DNA of 64,000 bases, from positions 1 through 64,000 of the forward strand of contig MAAQ01000009.1 of NCBI GenBank assembly GCA_002162685.1. The letters are read 5' to 3'. This document shows positions 1 through 8,715 of this stretch, piece after piece; the first letter of the stretch is position 1; the number at the start of each line of letters is the position of its first letter. Both the position numbers and the translations under genes were made by a program. Under the pieces are notes generated by a model. The model did not search any database. It was not told where the DNA came from and saw nothing but the letters and a program-made list of their open reading frames with translations. The DNA comes from Flavobacteriales bacterium 33_180_T64. GTDB lineage: Bacteria > Bacteroidota > Bacteroidia > Flavobacteriales > Flavobacteriaceae.

Positions 1-441
1 TATCAATGTTGTCGAAGTCAAAAGCTTCACCGTGTATACTAATCTTAATTCTCTCTTTTGTTCTTTCTTTTTATAACTCTAATTTAAGCGTTTGTAAACT
101 TAAGACGTGTATAATTCATTGCGCCTGATTTTCCTCGCGGAAAATTTATTCCATCTTATTTTTTGGCTCCTTAATTTTTCGGCTGTCTTCTTTGAATTTT
201 AAACAAGATAAATCGAAAAAATACAAGTGCTGATTTTTGATTTAAGTCTCATGACCTCTTATTGAACCCTCTCAATCTACTCTTTCAGTTATTTTAAATA
301 CAACTTACATATAAAATTAAGAAAGAACATAGCCTCTGTATTTTTAGGATTAGGTATAAAATTTTAATTAGAATTGTTCGACCTATGTTCGACCCATTAA
401 ATAACAAAAGCCTTTCAAGAAATTGAAAGGCTTAATTTTAC
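1..441. other. Gene-poor AT-rich flank with a hairpin element
   Basis: No convincing gene is visible. At 105-145 there is ACGTGTATAAT followed by a perfect 7-bp inverted repeat, ATTTTCC (128-134) and GGAAAAT (139-145), around a TCGC loop. A very similar arrangement (ACGTGTAGAAT, then a nested hairpin with TTTCC and GGAAAA arms) lies at 30829-30884, also downstream of a minus-strand tRNA gene. The 9-mer TGTTCGACC occurs twice, 11 bp apart, at 375-383 and 386-394, just beyond the tRNA terminator. I infer the flank of an accessory insertion next to a tRNA gene, but no integrase is present. Confidence 0.45.
408..433 (-). terminator. Rho-independent terminator of the CAT tRNA
   Basis: Perfect 11-bp stem, AAGCCTTTCAA (408-418) with TTGAAAGGCTT (423-433), around a GAAA loop. 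It lies 9 nt beyond the 3' end of the minus-strand tRNA. On the minus strand a U-rich stretch follows the stem, as expected for intrinsic termination. Confidence 0.85.
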
Positions 442-518
442 TGGTGGTCCCACTTGGGCTCGAACCAAGGACCACCTGATTATGAGTCAGGTGCTCTAAC
501 CAACTGAGCTATGGGACC
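442..518 (-). tRNA. tRNA with CAT anticodon (Met or lysidine-modified Ile2)
   Basis: Cloverleaf read on the minus strand: acceptor GGTCCCA at 518-512 pairs with TGGGACC, the T-loop contains GGTTCGAGCC, the anticodon loop is CTCATAA with CAT at 484-482, and CCA is encoded (444-442). A CAT anticodon can belong to initiator Met, elongator Met, or Ile2 read as LAU after TilS modification. The acceptor has C-G pairs at positions 4 and 5, which are positive TilS determinants in E. coli, so I lean to tRNA-Ile2, but elongator Met cannot be excluded. A terminator follows directly. Confidence 0.93.
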
Positions 519-565
519 AAAAGTGGCTGCAATATTACTACATATTTTAAAACTCTACAAGAAAT

Positions 566-970
566 TTAATGCTTTATCTCTTCACACAATTCAATGAGAA
601 CACCATTTGTTGATTTCGGGTGTAAAAATGCAATTCGCTTGTTGTCTGCTCCTTTTTTAGGAACTTCGTGAATCAGTTTAAATCCCTCTTTCTTTAGTCG
701 TTCTATTTCGTTCTCAATATTTGAGACTGCAAAAGCAATGTGATGTACACCTTCGCCTTTCTTCTCAATAAATTTAGCTATCGGGCTATCCTTAGAGGTT
801 GCCTGTAATAATTCGATTTTGTTAGGACCTAACTTAAAAAATGAGGTCTTTACCCCTTCACTTTCTACAGCTTCAATTTTATAGTGTTGTTTTCCGAATA
901 AGGTTGCAAAAATTTCATTAGAAGCATCTAAATCTTTTACTGCAATACCAATATGCTCTATTTTCTTCAT
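566..970 (-). CDS. mce: Methylmalonyl-CoA epimerase
   Basis: 134 residues, the usual length for this vicinal-oxygen-chelate family enzyme. It interconverts (R)- and (S)-methylmalonyl-CoA, linking propionyl-CoA metabolism with succinyl-CoA in the cytoplasm. Two beta-alpha-beta-beta-beta modules are visible, starting EHIGIAV (about 5-11) and HHIAFAV (about 76-82). Candidate metal ligands are His6, Gln56 (IELLQ), His77 and Glu127 (VLIELCE), matching the H/Q/H/E set of characterised epimerases. It stands alone between a tRNA and the divergent rbfA. The mutase subunits are not in the window. No clear -7 promoter was found upstream. Confidence 0.92.
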   Translation of the reverse strand: MKKIEHIGIAVKDLDASNEIFATLFGKQHYKIEAVESEGVKTSFFKLGPNKIELLQATSKDSPIAKFIEKKGEGVHHIAFAVSNIENEIERLKKEGFKLIHEVPKKGADNKRIAFLHPKSTNGVLIELCEEIKH

Positions 971-1040
971 TTTTAGACTGTTTTACACAAATGGAACAAA
1001 TTTTGTGTTCTCAAAAATACAATAATCCTTAAATATGGTA

Positions 1041-1048
1041 TATTTTTG
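1041..1048 (+). promoter_or_regulatory. -7 promoter element of rbfA
   Basis: TATTTTTG matches the Bacteroidota -7 consensus TAnnTTTG. It ends 4 nt before the ATG at 1053, so the transcript probably starts at or next to the start codon. It also rules out the in-frame ATG at 1035, which lies upstream of the promoter element. Confidence 0.7.
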
Positions 1049-1052
1049 CAAC

Positions 1053-1445
1053 ATGGAAAGTAACAGACAAAAAAAGATAGGTGGAATTTTGCAGCAAGAC
1101 TTAGTTGAAGTGCTTCAAGGTGCGGCAACAAAAGGTGGTCTTAGAGGGGTCATAATTTCAGTGAGTAAAGTTAATGTAACAGCTGATTTGTCTATAGCAA
1201 AAGTATATCTCAGTGTTTTTCCTAACAAAGGTGCTGAAGAATTATTAAAAGGCATACGCTCAAATACGCCTCTTATCAGACATGAATTAGCACAGCGTAC
1301 TAGACACCAACTACGTAGGATGCCCAATTTAGAATTTTTCATTGATGATTCTTTGGAGTATATTGATCAAATTGAAAAATCTCTTAAAGGTAAAAAAAAC
1401 CCAATTGAGGATTCAGATTTATTAGATAAAAGAAAAAAAAGCTAA
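1053..1445 (+). CDS. rbfA: Ribosome-binding factor A
   Basis: About 130 residues. RbfA binds the 30S subunit near the 5' helix of 16S rRNA and helps late maturation, notably in the cold. The single KH-like domain is recognisable: N-terminal RQKKIGGILQQDLVEVL, central beta strands (VTADLSIAKVYLSVF), and the C-terminal RHELAQRTRHQLRRMPNLEFFIDDS block. The tail is lysine-rich. An in-frame ATG six codons upstream (1035) would put the start before the TAnnTTTG promoter element, so I start at MESNRQKK. An FtsX-like permease gene follows after 69 bp in the same direction. Confidence 0.95.
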   Translation: MESNRQKKIGGILQQDLVEVLQGAATKGGLRGVIISVSKVNVTADLSIAKVYLSVFPNKGAEELLKGIRSNTPLIRHELAQRTRHQLRRMPNLEFFIDDSLEYIDQIEKSLKGKKNPIEDSDLLDKRKKS

Positions 1446-1514
1446 TCGATTTTAAGAAATCTTCAAGATATGAACTTTAAATTGAATCTTGTTTTACTTT
1501 TTGCGGTCTAAGGT

Positions 1515-2726
1515 ATGCACTTCTCATTATATATAGCGAAGCGATATTTGTTTTCAAAAAGCAACAATAGCGCAATTAATATCATGAGTATAATTGCTGC
1601 TTTAGGAATTGTTATTGCTTCAGCGGCTTTATTTATAGTCTTATCTGGTTTTGCAGGTCTAAAGGATTTCAGCTTAGAGTTTACATCATTTGTTGATCCT
1701 GATTTAAAAATCACTTCGTCCCAGGGAAAATCGTTCGTCTTATCGAAAAAAGATTCTGTAGCGATCTCAACAATAGAAGGCATCTCTTCGTATTCTAAAA
1801 TAATTGAAGAGCGAATTATTGTCGAGTTTGATAATAAAAAGAAATTAGCGACTATCAAGGGTGTAGATGAAAATTACACTCGCGTTACCTCTATAGATTC
1901 AATGGTTATTTATGGTGAATGGTTTGCAAAAAACACGGATCAAATAGTCTCTGGTTGGGGCCTGTCAAGTTCACTTTCATTCGGTGTTTTAGATTACGCT
2001 AAACCAATTACTATTTATGTGCCTAAACCTGGAAAAGGACAAATTAGCTCAGTAAAAAGTGCCTATAATTCTATAAAGGCCACGAATGTTGGTGTGTTTC
2101 AAATAAATGAAACTATCGATAATGAATTTGTGTATTCCAATTTTGAAACTGCTCAATATCTTCTAAACTATAGCCCAAATCAATTAAGTGCGTTGGAATT
2201 TAAACTCGATGGTACCGTTGATGAAGAGGTTATTCGACAACGGATAAACTCTATATTTGGAGGAACTGTTGTTATAAAAAATAGAATACAATTAAATGAT
2301 TCATTGTATAAAATGTTAAATACCGAAAACTTAGTTGTTTACCTCATTTTTACTTTGGTAATAATTATTGCTTTATTTAATATTATTGGTGCACTCATTA
2401 TGATGATTCTTGATAAAAAAGGATCTCTTAACACACTCTATAGTTTAGGGACGCCAACTGAAGACATCAGGCGAATTTTCTTCTTGCAAGGAAGTTTAAT
2501 GACCCTTTTGGGAGGTGTTATTGGTATTGTATTAGGATTTTTACTTGTTTTAAATCAGCTTTATGGTCCAGATGTATTAAAACTTATGATAACAAGCTCA
2601 CTTCCTTATCCAGTGGCATTAAAGCCTATTAACTTTTTAATTGTGTTATTAACTATTGGTGTGTTAGGCGTTTTAGCTTCTAAAATTGCTTCTTCCAGAA
2701 TCACTAAAAGTCTTGTGAAACATTAG
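1515..2726 (+). CDS. FtsX/LolE-like ABC transporter permease
   Basis: 403 residues with the layout of lipoprotein-releasing (LolC/LolE) and MacB-type permeases: one N-terminal membrane helix (about 22-47), a large periplasmic domain (about 48-265), then three helices (about 272-298, 320-345, 365-390). The N-terminal YIAKRYLFSKSNNSAINIMSIIAALGIV-type start is typical of the LolE branch in Bacteroidota. It presumably works in the inner membrane with a separate LolD-type ATPase, which is not adjacent. Its last 4 bases overlap the 3' end of the convergent dus gene. Lipoprotein sorting is likely but the exact substrate is not proven. Confidence 0.85.
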   Translation: MHFSLYIAKRYLFSKSNNSAINIMSIIAALGIVIASAALFIVLSGFAGLKDFSLEFTSFVDPDLKITSSQGKSFVLSKKDSVAISTIEGISSYSKIIEERIIVEFDNKKKLATIKGVDENYTRVTSIDSMVIYGEWFAKNTDQIVSGWGLSSSLSFGVLDYAKPITIYVPKPGKGQISSVKSAYNSIKATNVGVFQINETIDNEFVYSNFETAQYLLNYSPNQLSALEFKLDGTVDEEVIRQRINSIFGGTVVIKNRIQLNDSLYKMLNTENLVVYLIFTLVIIIALFNIIGALIMMILDKKGSLNTLYSLGTPTEDIRRIFFLQGSLMTLLGGVIGIVLGFLLVLNQLYGPDVLKLMITSSLPYPVALKPINFLIVLLTIGVLGVLASKIASSRITKSLVKH

Positions 2727-3715
2727 GTAAATTGATAATCTGAAAAATTATTTAAGACCTCATCAAAGGCTGCAAAAACATCTGCCGATTCATCACTTGT
2801 TACCATTTTCATCCTGTAGGACTTAAAATCTGGAATGCCTTTAAAGTAATTTGTATAGTGTCTTCTTGTTTCGAAAACGCCAAGTTTTTCCCCTTTCCAA
2901 TCAATAGCCATCTGTAAATGTCTACGAGCAGCTTCTACGCGTTCATCAATTGAAATTGGAGCTAAATGCGTCCCTGTTTCAAAAAAATGCTTGACTTGTT
3001 TAAAAAACCACGGATTTCCAATACTAGCTCGACCAATCATACAGCCATCTAATCCATAGCTATCACGCATTTCCATGGCTTTTTCAGGAGAATCGACATC
3101 TCCATTACCAAACACTGGAATATGCATTCGCGGATTATTTTTTACTTCAGCTATAGGTCTCCAGTCTGCATCTCCTTTATACATTTGAGCACGTGTTCTA
3201 CCATGTATAGAAATAGCTTTACAACCCACATCTTGAAGACGTTCAGCTACTTCTACAATTTTAATAGAATCGTGATCCCATCCCAATCGTGTTTTCACTG
3301 TTACAGGCAAGTTTGTGCGCTTTACCATCTCTGCCGTTAATTGCTCCATCAAGCATATATCTTTTAAGATTCCTGCGCCAGCACCTTTACTCACTACTTT
3401 TTTAACTGGACAACCAAAATTTATATCTATTATATCTGGATTGGATTTTTCTACAATATCAATAGTCTGAAGCATACTATCTAAGTTGGCTCCAAAAATT
3501 TGAATTCCAACTGGGCGTTCCTTTTCATAGATATCTAATTTCATGACACTCTTTGCAGCATCACGAATAAGACCCTCGCTCGATATAAATTCTGTATACA
3601 CCACATCTGCACCTTGCTCTTTGCATAATGCACGAAACGGTGGATCACTTACATCTTCCATTGGCGCTAACAATAATGGAAAATTTGGTAGTTCTATGTT
3701 GTCAATTTTTACCAA
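2723..3715 (-). CDS. dusB: tRNA-dihydrouridine synthase (DusB family)
   Basis: 330 residues, normal for the family. This FMN enzyme reduces uridines in the tRNA D-loop using NADPH. Features: N-terminal LLLAPMEDVSDPPFR flavin-binding start of the TIM barrel, catalytic Cys102 in INFGCPVKK, Lys141 in VTVKTRLGW, the SIHGRTRAQMYKG block (about 169-181) and GNGDVDSPE. The C-terminal helical RNA-binding domain follows (about 250-330), with the RRHYTNYFKGIP motif. Assignment to DusB rather than DusA or DusC rests on overall pattern and on Bacteroidota usually having this type. It converges on the permease with a 4-bp overlap. Confidence 0.9.
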   Translation of the reverse strand: MVKIDNIELPNFPLLLAPMEDVSDPPFRALCKEQGADVVYTEFISSEGLIRDAAKSVMKLDIYEKERPVGIQIFGANLDSMLQTIDIVEKSNPDIIDINFGCPVKKVVSKGAGAGILKDICLMEQLTAEMVKRTNLPVTVKTRLGWDHDSIKIVEVAERLQDVGCKAISIHGRTRAQMYKGDADWRPIAEVKNNPRMHIPVFGNGDVDSPEKAMEMRDSYGLDGCMIGRASIGNPWFFKQVKHFFETGTHLAPISIDERVEAARRHLQMAIDWKGEKLGVFETRRHYTNYFKGIPDFKSYRMKMVTSDESADVFAAFDEVLNNFSDYQFT

Positions 3716-3762
3716 GCCTTATTTTTTTGAATATGCAAACATACTGTAAATACAGAGATAAT

Positions 3763-4986
3763 TTAAAATTTAATGTTCGCTTCTATCGTTTCCCCGTTTC
3801 GATCAACAACAACTTTGGTCGTGTCCCCTTTGTCAAAAACAGATAACGCTCTCATATAACTCATCATATTTACTATACTACTATCACCTAATTTAATAAC
3901 AATATCACCTTTCAACAATCCTGCTTTAACCGCTGGTTTGTCTTCACTAACACCATCAATGCGCATGCCTTTACCGTCAAATAAGTAATCTGGAATAACT
4001 CCAAGACCAACTTTAAATCTTGGTACATCTTCACTTTCATTTTTTGTTTTTCTAAACGCAAGTTTACCATTATCATTTAAGTCGGTAATGATATCAAAGA
4101 TATAGTTAGAAATTCTCTCCATACCCTTATAGTTCAGTTTTTCAAAATCATCCGTTGGCTTGTGATAGTCTTCATGTTGACCCGTAAAAAAATGTAAAAC
4201 AGGAATGTCACTATTATAAAACGAAGTGTGATCGGAAGGGCCAATCCCAGACTCATTTTCTATGATTTTAAAACTAGCATTACTTGCAGAAACTACCTGT
4301 TTTAGGATTGGTGATGTCCCAACGCCATAAACGGCTAGTGTGCTGTCTTGTTTTAATCGACCTACCATGTCCATGTTTAGCATATAATTTGCTTTATTTA
4401 AATCTATAGTTGCATTTTTTGTAAAATAGTTGGAGCCTAATAGTCCCATTTCTTCCCCAGAAAACGCCATGAATAAGTAATTGTTGTCCTTATTTTGGGT
4501 TTTGAGCTTGCTAACTAAATTTAGCATTACGGCAATACCACTTGCATTATCATCAGCACCATTGTGGATAGCATCTTCTCCTCTATGTAGAGATCCTTCT
4601 GCTCCATACCCTAAATGATCATAATGAGCACCAATGATAATCGTATGTTGAGCATTATTATTTAAAAACCCTAAAACATTTGTTCCTGTTATTGTGCTAT
4701 CAGTTCCAACAACTGTGTAATTTACGTCTTGATGTGGATCTGTTTTAGGTTTAAAAGAAAACGCTTGAAAGTATTCGTCAGTGCCTTTAGGTTCTAGTCC
4801 CAAATTTTCAAATCGCTTAGCAATATAATCTGCTGCAGCTTTTTCGCCATCTGTTCCCGTTTGACGACCTTCTAATTTATCGTCAGACAAAAAAGTAACA
4901 TCATCCTTTATCTTATTTTCTGGTTTATATTCATTATTACAAGAAAGTATAAGTCCGAAAAAAAGAATAAATGTCAATTGTTTCAT
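3763..4986 (-). CDS. M28-family zinc aminopeptidase lipoprotein with PDZ domain
   Basis: 407 residues. A lipoprotein signal ends at LILSC (Cys16), placing it in the envelope. The M28 catalytic set is complete: His121 and Asp123 in HYDHLG, bridging Asp145 in NGADDNASG, general base Glu178 and ligand Glu179 in SGEEMG, Asp206 in NMDMVGR, and His253 in SDHTSF. A C-terminal PDZ-like domain (about 325-405) contains IDGVSEDKPAVKAGLLKGD. Such proteins release N-terminal residues from peptides outside the cytoplasm; the substrate is unknown. A -7 element sits upstream at 5009-5016. The gene diverges from a TolB-like lipoprotein gene, 59 bp apart. Confidence 0.93.
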   Translation of the reverse strand: MKQLTFILFFGLILSCNNEYKPENKIKDDVTFLSDDKLEGRQTGTDGEKAAADYIAKRFENLGLEPKGTDEYFQAFSFKPKTDPHQDVNYTVVGTDSTITGTNVLGFLNNNAQHTIIIGAHYDHLGYGAEGSLHRGEDAIHNGADDNASGIAVMLNLVSKLKTQNKDNNYLFMAFSGEEMGLLGSNYFTKNATIDLNKANYMLNMDMVGRLKQDSTLAVYGVGTSPILKQVVSASNASFKIIENESGIGPSDHTSFYNSDIPVLHFFTGQHEDYHKPTDDFEKLNYKGMERISNYIFDIITDLNDNGKLAFRKTKNESEDVPRFKVGLGVIPDYLFDGKGMRIDGVSEDKPAVKAGLLKGDIVIKLGDSSIVNMMSYMRALSVFDKGDTTKVVVDRNGETIEANIKF

Positions 4987-5008
4987 TTATATAAATATTA
5001 TTTTTGAG

Positions 5009-5016
5009 CAAAATTA
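5009..5016 (-). promoter_or_regulatory. -7 promoter element of the M28 peptidase
   Basis: On the minus strand the word is TAATTTTG, an exact TAnnTTTG match, followed by C. It lies 22 nt upstream of the start codon at 4986. Confidence 0.65.
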
Positions 5017-5045
5017 GGCATTAAAAGCCACTTAATTAAATCAAA

Positions 5046-6149
5046 ATGAAGCTAAACCATACTCTTTATATTTTCCTTTTGCTTACAATTGTTTCATGCA
5101 AGAACAATACGAAAAATAATGATGATGCTATTTCGGGTGCTACCAAATGGGTTGACTCTTTAATATATCCTGAAGAAACTCATTTTAAATCGATAAGGCA
5201 AGTTACTTTTGGAGGTGATAATGCTGAAGCCTATTGGAGTTTTGATGATAAGCAACTCATCTTTCAATCCAACAACAAAGCATGGGACGTTAATTGCGAT
5301 CAAATGTTTTTAATGAGAGCTAATGATACTTTTGACAAAACTATTCCTCCTATGATTAGTACCGGAAAAGGGCGTACTACTTGTGCCTATTTTCTACCTG
5401 ATAATAAACACATCATTTACGCATCAACCCATTTGGGTGATAAAAATTGTCCCGATACTCCTCTACGTAAAAACGGAAAATATATATGGCCAATTTATGA
5501 TAGTTATGACATATTTGTAGCCGATCTCGAAGGAAATATTACTGCACAATTAACCAACGAAATTGGTTACGATGCTGAACCAACAGTCTCTCCACAAGGC
5601 GACAAAATTGTATTTACATCTACTAGAAGTGGAGATATCGAATTATACACCATGAATTTGGATGGAAGTGACGTTAAACAAATCACCTTTGAACTAGGTT
5701 ATGATGGAGGCGCCTTTTTCTCTCCAGACGGGACGAAAATAATATTTCGCTCATCACGTCCTAAAACAGAAGCAGAAATTAAAGAGTATAAAGATTTGCT
5801 TGCTGAGGGTCTGGTACAACCAACTGAAATGGAACTTTATATCTGCAATTCAGATGGTAGTGATTTACGCCAACTCACTAATTTAGGAAATGCAAATTGG
5901 AGCCCGTTCTTTCATCCTAGTGGTGAAAAGGTATTGTTCTCGTCCAATTTTGAAGCTGAAAGAGGCTTTCCTTTTAATTTATATTTAATAGATTTAGATG
6001 GTAAAAATTTAGAACGCGTAACACATGGCGAGACATTTGATGCATTTCCAGTTTTTTCTAATGATGGAAAGAAACTGATTTTTTCTTCAAATAGAAATAA
6101 TGGTGGTGGTCACGATACGAATTTGTTTATAGCAGAATGGAAAGATTAA
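5046..6149 (+). CDS. TolB-like beta-propeller lipoprotein
   Basis: 367 residues. The signal peptide ends at TIVSC (Cys18), so the protein is lipid-anchored. At least four WD40-like PD40 repeats are visible, each with the pattern (S/T)P.G.KI.F.S.R.G...LY..N.DGS....T; clear copies lie near residues 180-220, 220-235, 260-300 and 330-360. This fold is shared by TolB and the propeller of dipeptidyl peptidase IV, but no peptidase domain follows. It probably binds a partner in the periplasm or at the cell surface. Its 3' end overlaps the 3' end of the convergent receptor gene by 4 bp. Confidence 0.85.
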   Translation: MKLNHTLYIFLLLTIVSCKNNTKNNDDAISGATKWVDSLIYPEETHFKSIRQVTFGGDNAEAYWSFDDKQLIFQSNNKAWDVNCDQMFLMRANDTFDKTIPPMISTGKGRTTCAYFLPDNKHIIYASTHLGDKNCPDTPLRKNGKYIWPIYDSYDIFVADLEGNITAQLTNEIGYDAEPTVSPQGDKIVFTSTRSGDIELYTMNLDGSDVKQITFELGYDGGAFFSPDGTKIIFRSSRPKTEAEIKEYKDLLAEGLVQPTEMELYICNSDGSDLRQLTNLGNANWSPFFHPSGEKVLFSSNFEAERGFPFNLYLIDLDGKNLERVTHGETFDAFPVFSNDGKKLIFSSNRNNGGGHDTNLFIAEWKD

Positions 6150-8629
6150 TTTAAATCTTTCAGTCTATCGCGTTCTTCTTGTTCACTAGAACGTGCATTT
6201 GTTTCTAACTTGGTATTTCCAAATTTATAACGGAAACCAAGTTTTATATAACGATTATCTGCGTTTCGATAACTGGTGCTGTACTGATTTAAATACTGCG
6301 AATACACTTCAGCATCTTGCATGTTAAACAAGTCGCTAATAGCTAAAGAAATAACGCCTTTCTTTTTTAGAATGGTTTTAGAAATTGCCAACTGTGAATC
6401 TAATCTGTCTTCCACAACTTTTAGTCCCTGTAAGTTTTTACCAACCCAAGTCAATGTTAAATTAAGTGACATGCTTTTGTCTTTCAAAAATGAAAAATCA
6501 TTTTGGAGAATTGAATAATTAGACCACTGATCTTGTTTTACAAAACCTTCTTCAAAGTTAGTTTCTTCTTCGATATTATAAAAAGAGGTGACAAAATACA
6601 CTGACCAGGATTCTACGACATCAAAATAAGTGGCAAAATCAAATCCAAACTCCACTGTTTTATCAAGATTTACCGGAACATATTCTATTATATTGGTGGC
6701 ATTATTTTGTCGTGACAAATTTGAAATATTACCGTCATAATTTTGATAATACGCTTCGATTGTGAAATTTTCAAATACCGTTGTTCCTAATACGAAATGA
6801 TTATTAAAAGTTGGCGAAAGGTTTGGGTTTCCAGTGACTATTGTGTTGTCATTCAAAAAAAACTGAAATGGATTTAAATGTGTATATGATGGCCGAGTTA
6901 ATGATCGTTTATAATTGATATAGACATTAAAATTATCAGAAACAGTATACAGAATACTCGCATTTGGGAACCACTCTAAATAATTTTGTTTGTTTATTTG
7001 ATCAGTACTTATTGATTTCCCTTCTGTATCCGTTTGTTCAACTCTAAGTCCAATACTCAAATTCCATTGTTCAGTATCAACACTATAATTAGAATATGCC
7101 GAAAACACATCTTCCTCATAATCAAACGCATCTGAATTCTGCAAATCAATTTGTTCGTTTCCAGAAGGTATATCAACATCAAACTGAGTAATATCGCTTT
7201 CGGTTCTAATGTTTGAATACTTTGCGCCAATCTCGAAATTTGAGTTGTCATTTATAGGTAATACATAATCTATTTTCGAAGTTAATATCTGAGTGTTTTG
7301 ATTCGCCTTGGTATTATATGCCGTTGCATCATAAAAAATATGGTTCTCGTCAAAGTAATTGCTAATTACTTCTTGAGATCTATTATAATCATAGGTTGTA
7401 AAATGCGAATTAAAAGAGAGCGCTCCTTTTTCCTTAAATTGATGCACATAGCCTAGATCTATGCCAATATTATGTTTTTTGTCTCTTGAGAGGTTATTGG
7501 CATTAAAACTTGAATCGAAAGTCATGCTTTCATCAGTAATAACCGTATTGTTGTTAATTCTATATTTAAAATTGGGTAAATACAATACAGTTGATGTCAG
7601 ACTCAAGGTGTTATTGTCATCTACGAAATAGTCAAAATTCAAATCTACATTGTGGGTGTCTGACCAGGTATTTCTATTGATATCAGACCTCCATATCTCA
7701 TCAACTTGATTGGTCAAATCTAAAAAATTAACGATATCATCATTCTCTCTATTTATTTTACTATTGGCATAATTATAATTGAGATTCAAACTGATTTTTT
7801 TATTCTTAAAAAAATGACTCATCCCTCCATTATAACGAGGAAATACACCCTGAGTATAATTTGTAAAAACGCTGCCTCTATATCCTGTAATTAGATTTTT
7901 ACTCATTACAATATTGATGACAGTAGCCGTATCTGCATCATATTTTGCCGAAGGGTTTGTTATCACTTCAATAGATTTGATACTATTAGCAGAAGAACTT
8001 TCAAGCAATTGGATAAGCTCTTCCGAGCCAAGCTGAACTTTTCTATTATTAATATAAACCGTTGGTATGTCACTTTTAACTGAGAGTCCACTATCTGAAA
8101 CCAATACACCTGGCGTGCTTCTTAATACTTGTAACATATCACCTTCTACTAATGCGGTGTTTTGAATATCAAAAACAAGTTTGTCGGCTTCTTTTCTAAT
8201 GGTTGGCCGCTTTGCTACAATACTTATTTCACCTAAGGTTTCAATATCTTCTTCTAGAATTGTATCTGCTAATGTTATACTTTCGTTTAGATCTATTGTT
8301 TTGTAAATAGTTTTAAATCCAATAAAACTATATTGAACAATGTAATTCCCTTTTTGCAAAGCACTAATTTTAAAAGTTCCGTTGTCTTCGGTACTTGTAC
8401 CTTTAACAATTGTAGAGTCTTGTTGTGTTAACACTAGAACGTTTACAAAAGAAATGGGCGTTTTTTCCTTATCAAGAACACGTCCTGATACTGATAAGTC
8501 TTGCCCAAAACTAAATATAGGCAATAGGATAAATAAGATGAATGGTTGAAGTTTCAAATTTAGTTTTAGTTTCGCAATGCAATATATAAATAGTTTTAGA
8601 CTTTTATTTGTGGAAAATCCGTAATGCAT
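6146..8629 (-). CDS. TonB-dependent-receptor-like outer membrane beta-barrel protein
   Basis: 827 residues. After a signal peptide (ending near SFGQ, about residue 43) comes a carboxypeptidase-regulatory-like beta-sandwich (about 45-130; SGRVLDKEKTPISFVNV...GTFKIS), then a plug-like segment (about 140-240; LRSTPGVLVSDSGLSV, NPSAKYDADTATVINI), then a long barrel rich in alternating aromatic strands. This is the architecture of the Bacteroidota OMP_b-brl_3 group, which resembles TonB-dependent receptors but often has no known ligand. The stretch before the signal peptide is unusually long (about 25 residues), so the true start may be an internal non-ATG codon. No SusD partner is adjacent. Confidence 0.85.
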   Translation of the reverse strand: MHYGFSTNKSLKLFIYCIAKLKLNLKLQPFILFILLPIFSFGQDLSVSGRVLDKEKTPISFVNVLVLTQQDSTIVKGTSTEDNGTFKISALQKGNYIVQYSFIGFKTIYKTIDLNESITLADTILEEDIETLGEISIVAKRPTIRKEADKLVFDIQNTALVEGDMLQVLRSTPGVLVSDSGLSVKSDIPTVYINNRKVQLGSEELIQLLESSSANSIKSIEVITNPSAKYDADTATVINIVMSKNLITGYRGSVFTNYTQGVFPRYNGGMSHFFKNKKISLNLNYNYANSKINRENDDIVNFLDLTNQVDEIWRSDINRNTWSDTHNVDLNFDYFVDDNNTLSLTSTVLYLPNFKYRINNNTVITDESMTFDSSFNANNLSRDKKHNIGIDLGYVHQFKEKGALSFNSHFTTYDYNRSQEVISNYFDENHIFYDATAYNTKANQNTQILTSKIDYVLPINDNSNFEIGAKYSNIRTESDITQFDVDIPSGNEQIDLQNSDAFDYEEDVFSAYSNYSVDTEQWNLSIGLRVEQTDTEGKSISTDQINKQNYLEWFPNASILYTVSDNFNVYINYKRSLTRPSYTHLNPFQFFLNDNTIVTGNPNLSPTFNNHFVLGTTVFENFTIEAYYQNYDGNISNLSRQNNATNIIEYVPVNLDKTVEFGFDFATYFDVVESWSVYFVTSFYNIEEETNFEEGFVKQDQWSNYSILQNDFSFLKDKSMSLNLTLTWVGKNLQGLKVVEDRLDSQLAISKTILKKKGVISLAISDLFNMQDAEVYSQYLNQYSTSYRNADNRYIKLGFRYKFGNTKLETNARSSEQEERDRLKDLN

Positions 8630-8677
8630 CGATTATTTTGTTCTTAATAAAAATCAACTAATGCTTAATAAATCAAC

Positions 8678-8685
8678 TATATTTG
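8678..8685 (+). promoter_or_regulatory. -7 promoter element of lepA
   Basis: TATATTTG followed by C, an exact TAnnTTTG match, 30 nt upstream of the lepA ATG at 8716. Confidence 0.65.
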
Positions 8686-8715
8686 CAAAATCCTTAGTAG
8701 GAAAGAATTGTCTTT

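Noticed and set aside
1-73. Possible 5' part of a minus-strand gene (frame reading KISIHGEAFDFDNID)
   Set aside because: No start codon follows the stop at 71-73 and a second frame is also open. The piece is too short to call without the sequence to the left.
1508-1858. 116-codon minus-strand frame opposite the permease gene
   Set aside because: Antisense to a clear membrane-protein gene; composition is explained by the complementary strand.
3183-3198. CACGTG-centred word within dusB as a third parS
   Set aside because: Only the central six bases match; the outer arms differ from TGTTTCAC/GTGGAACA.
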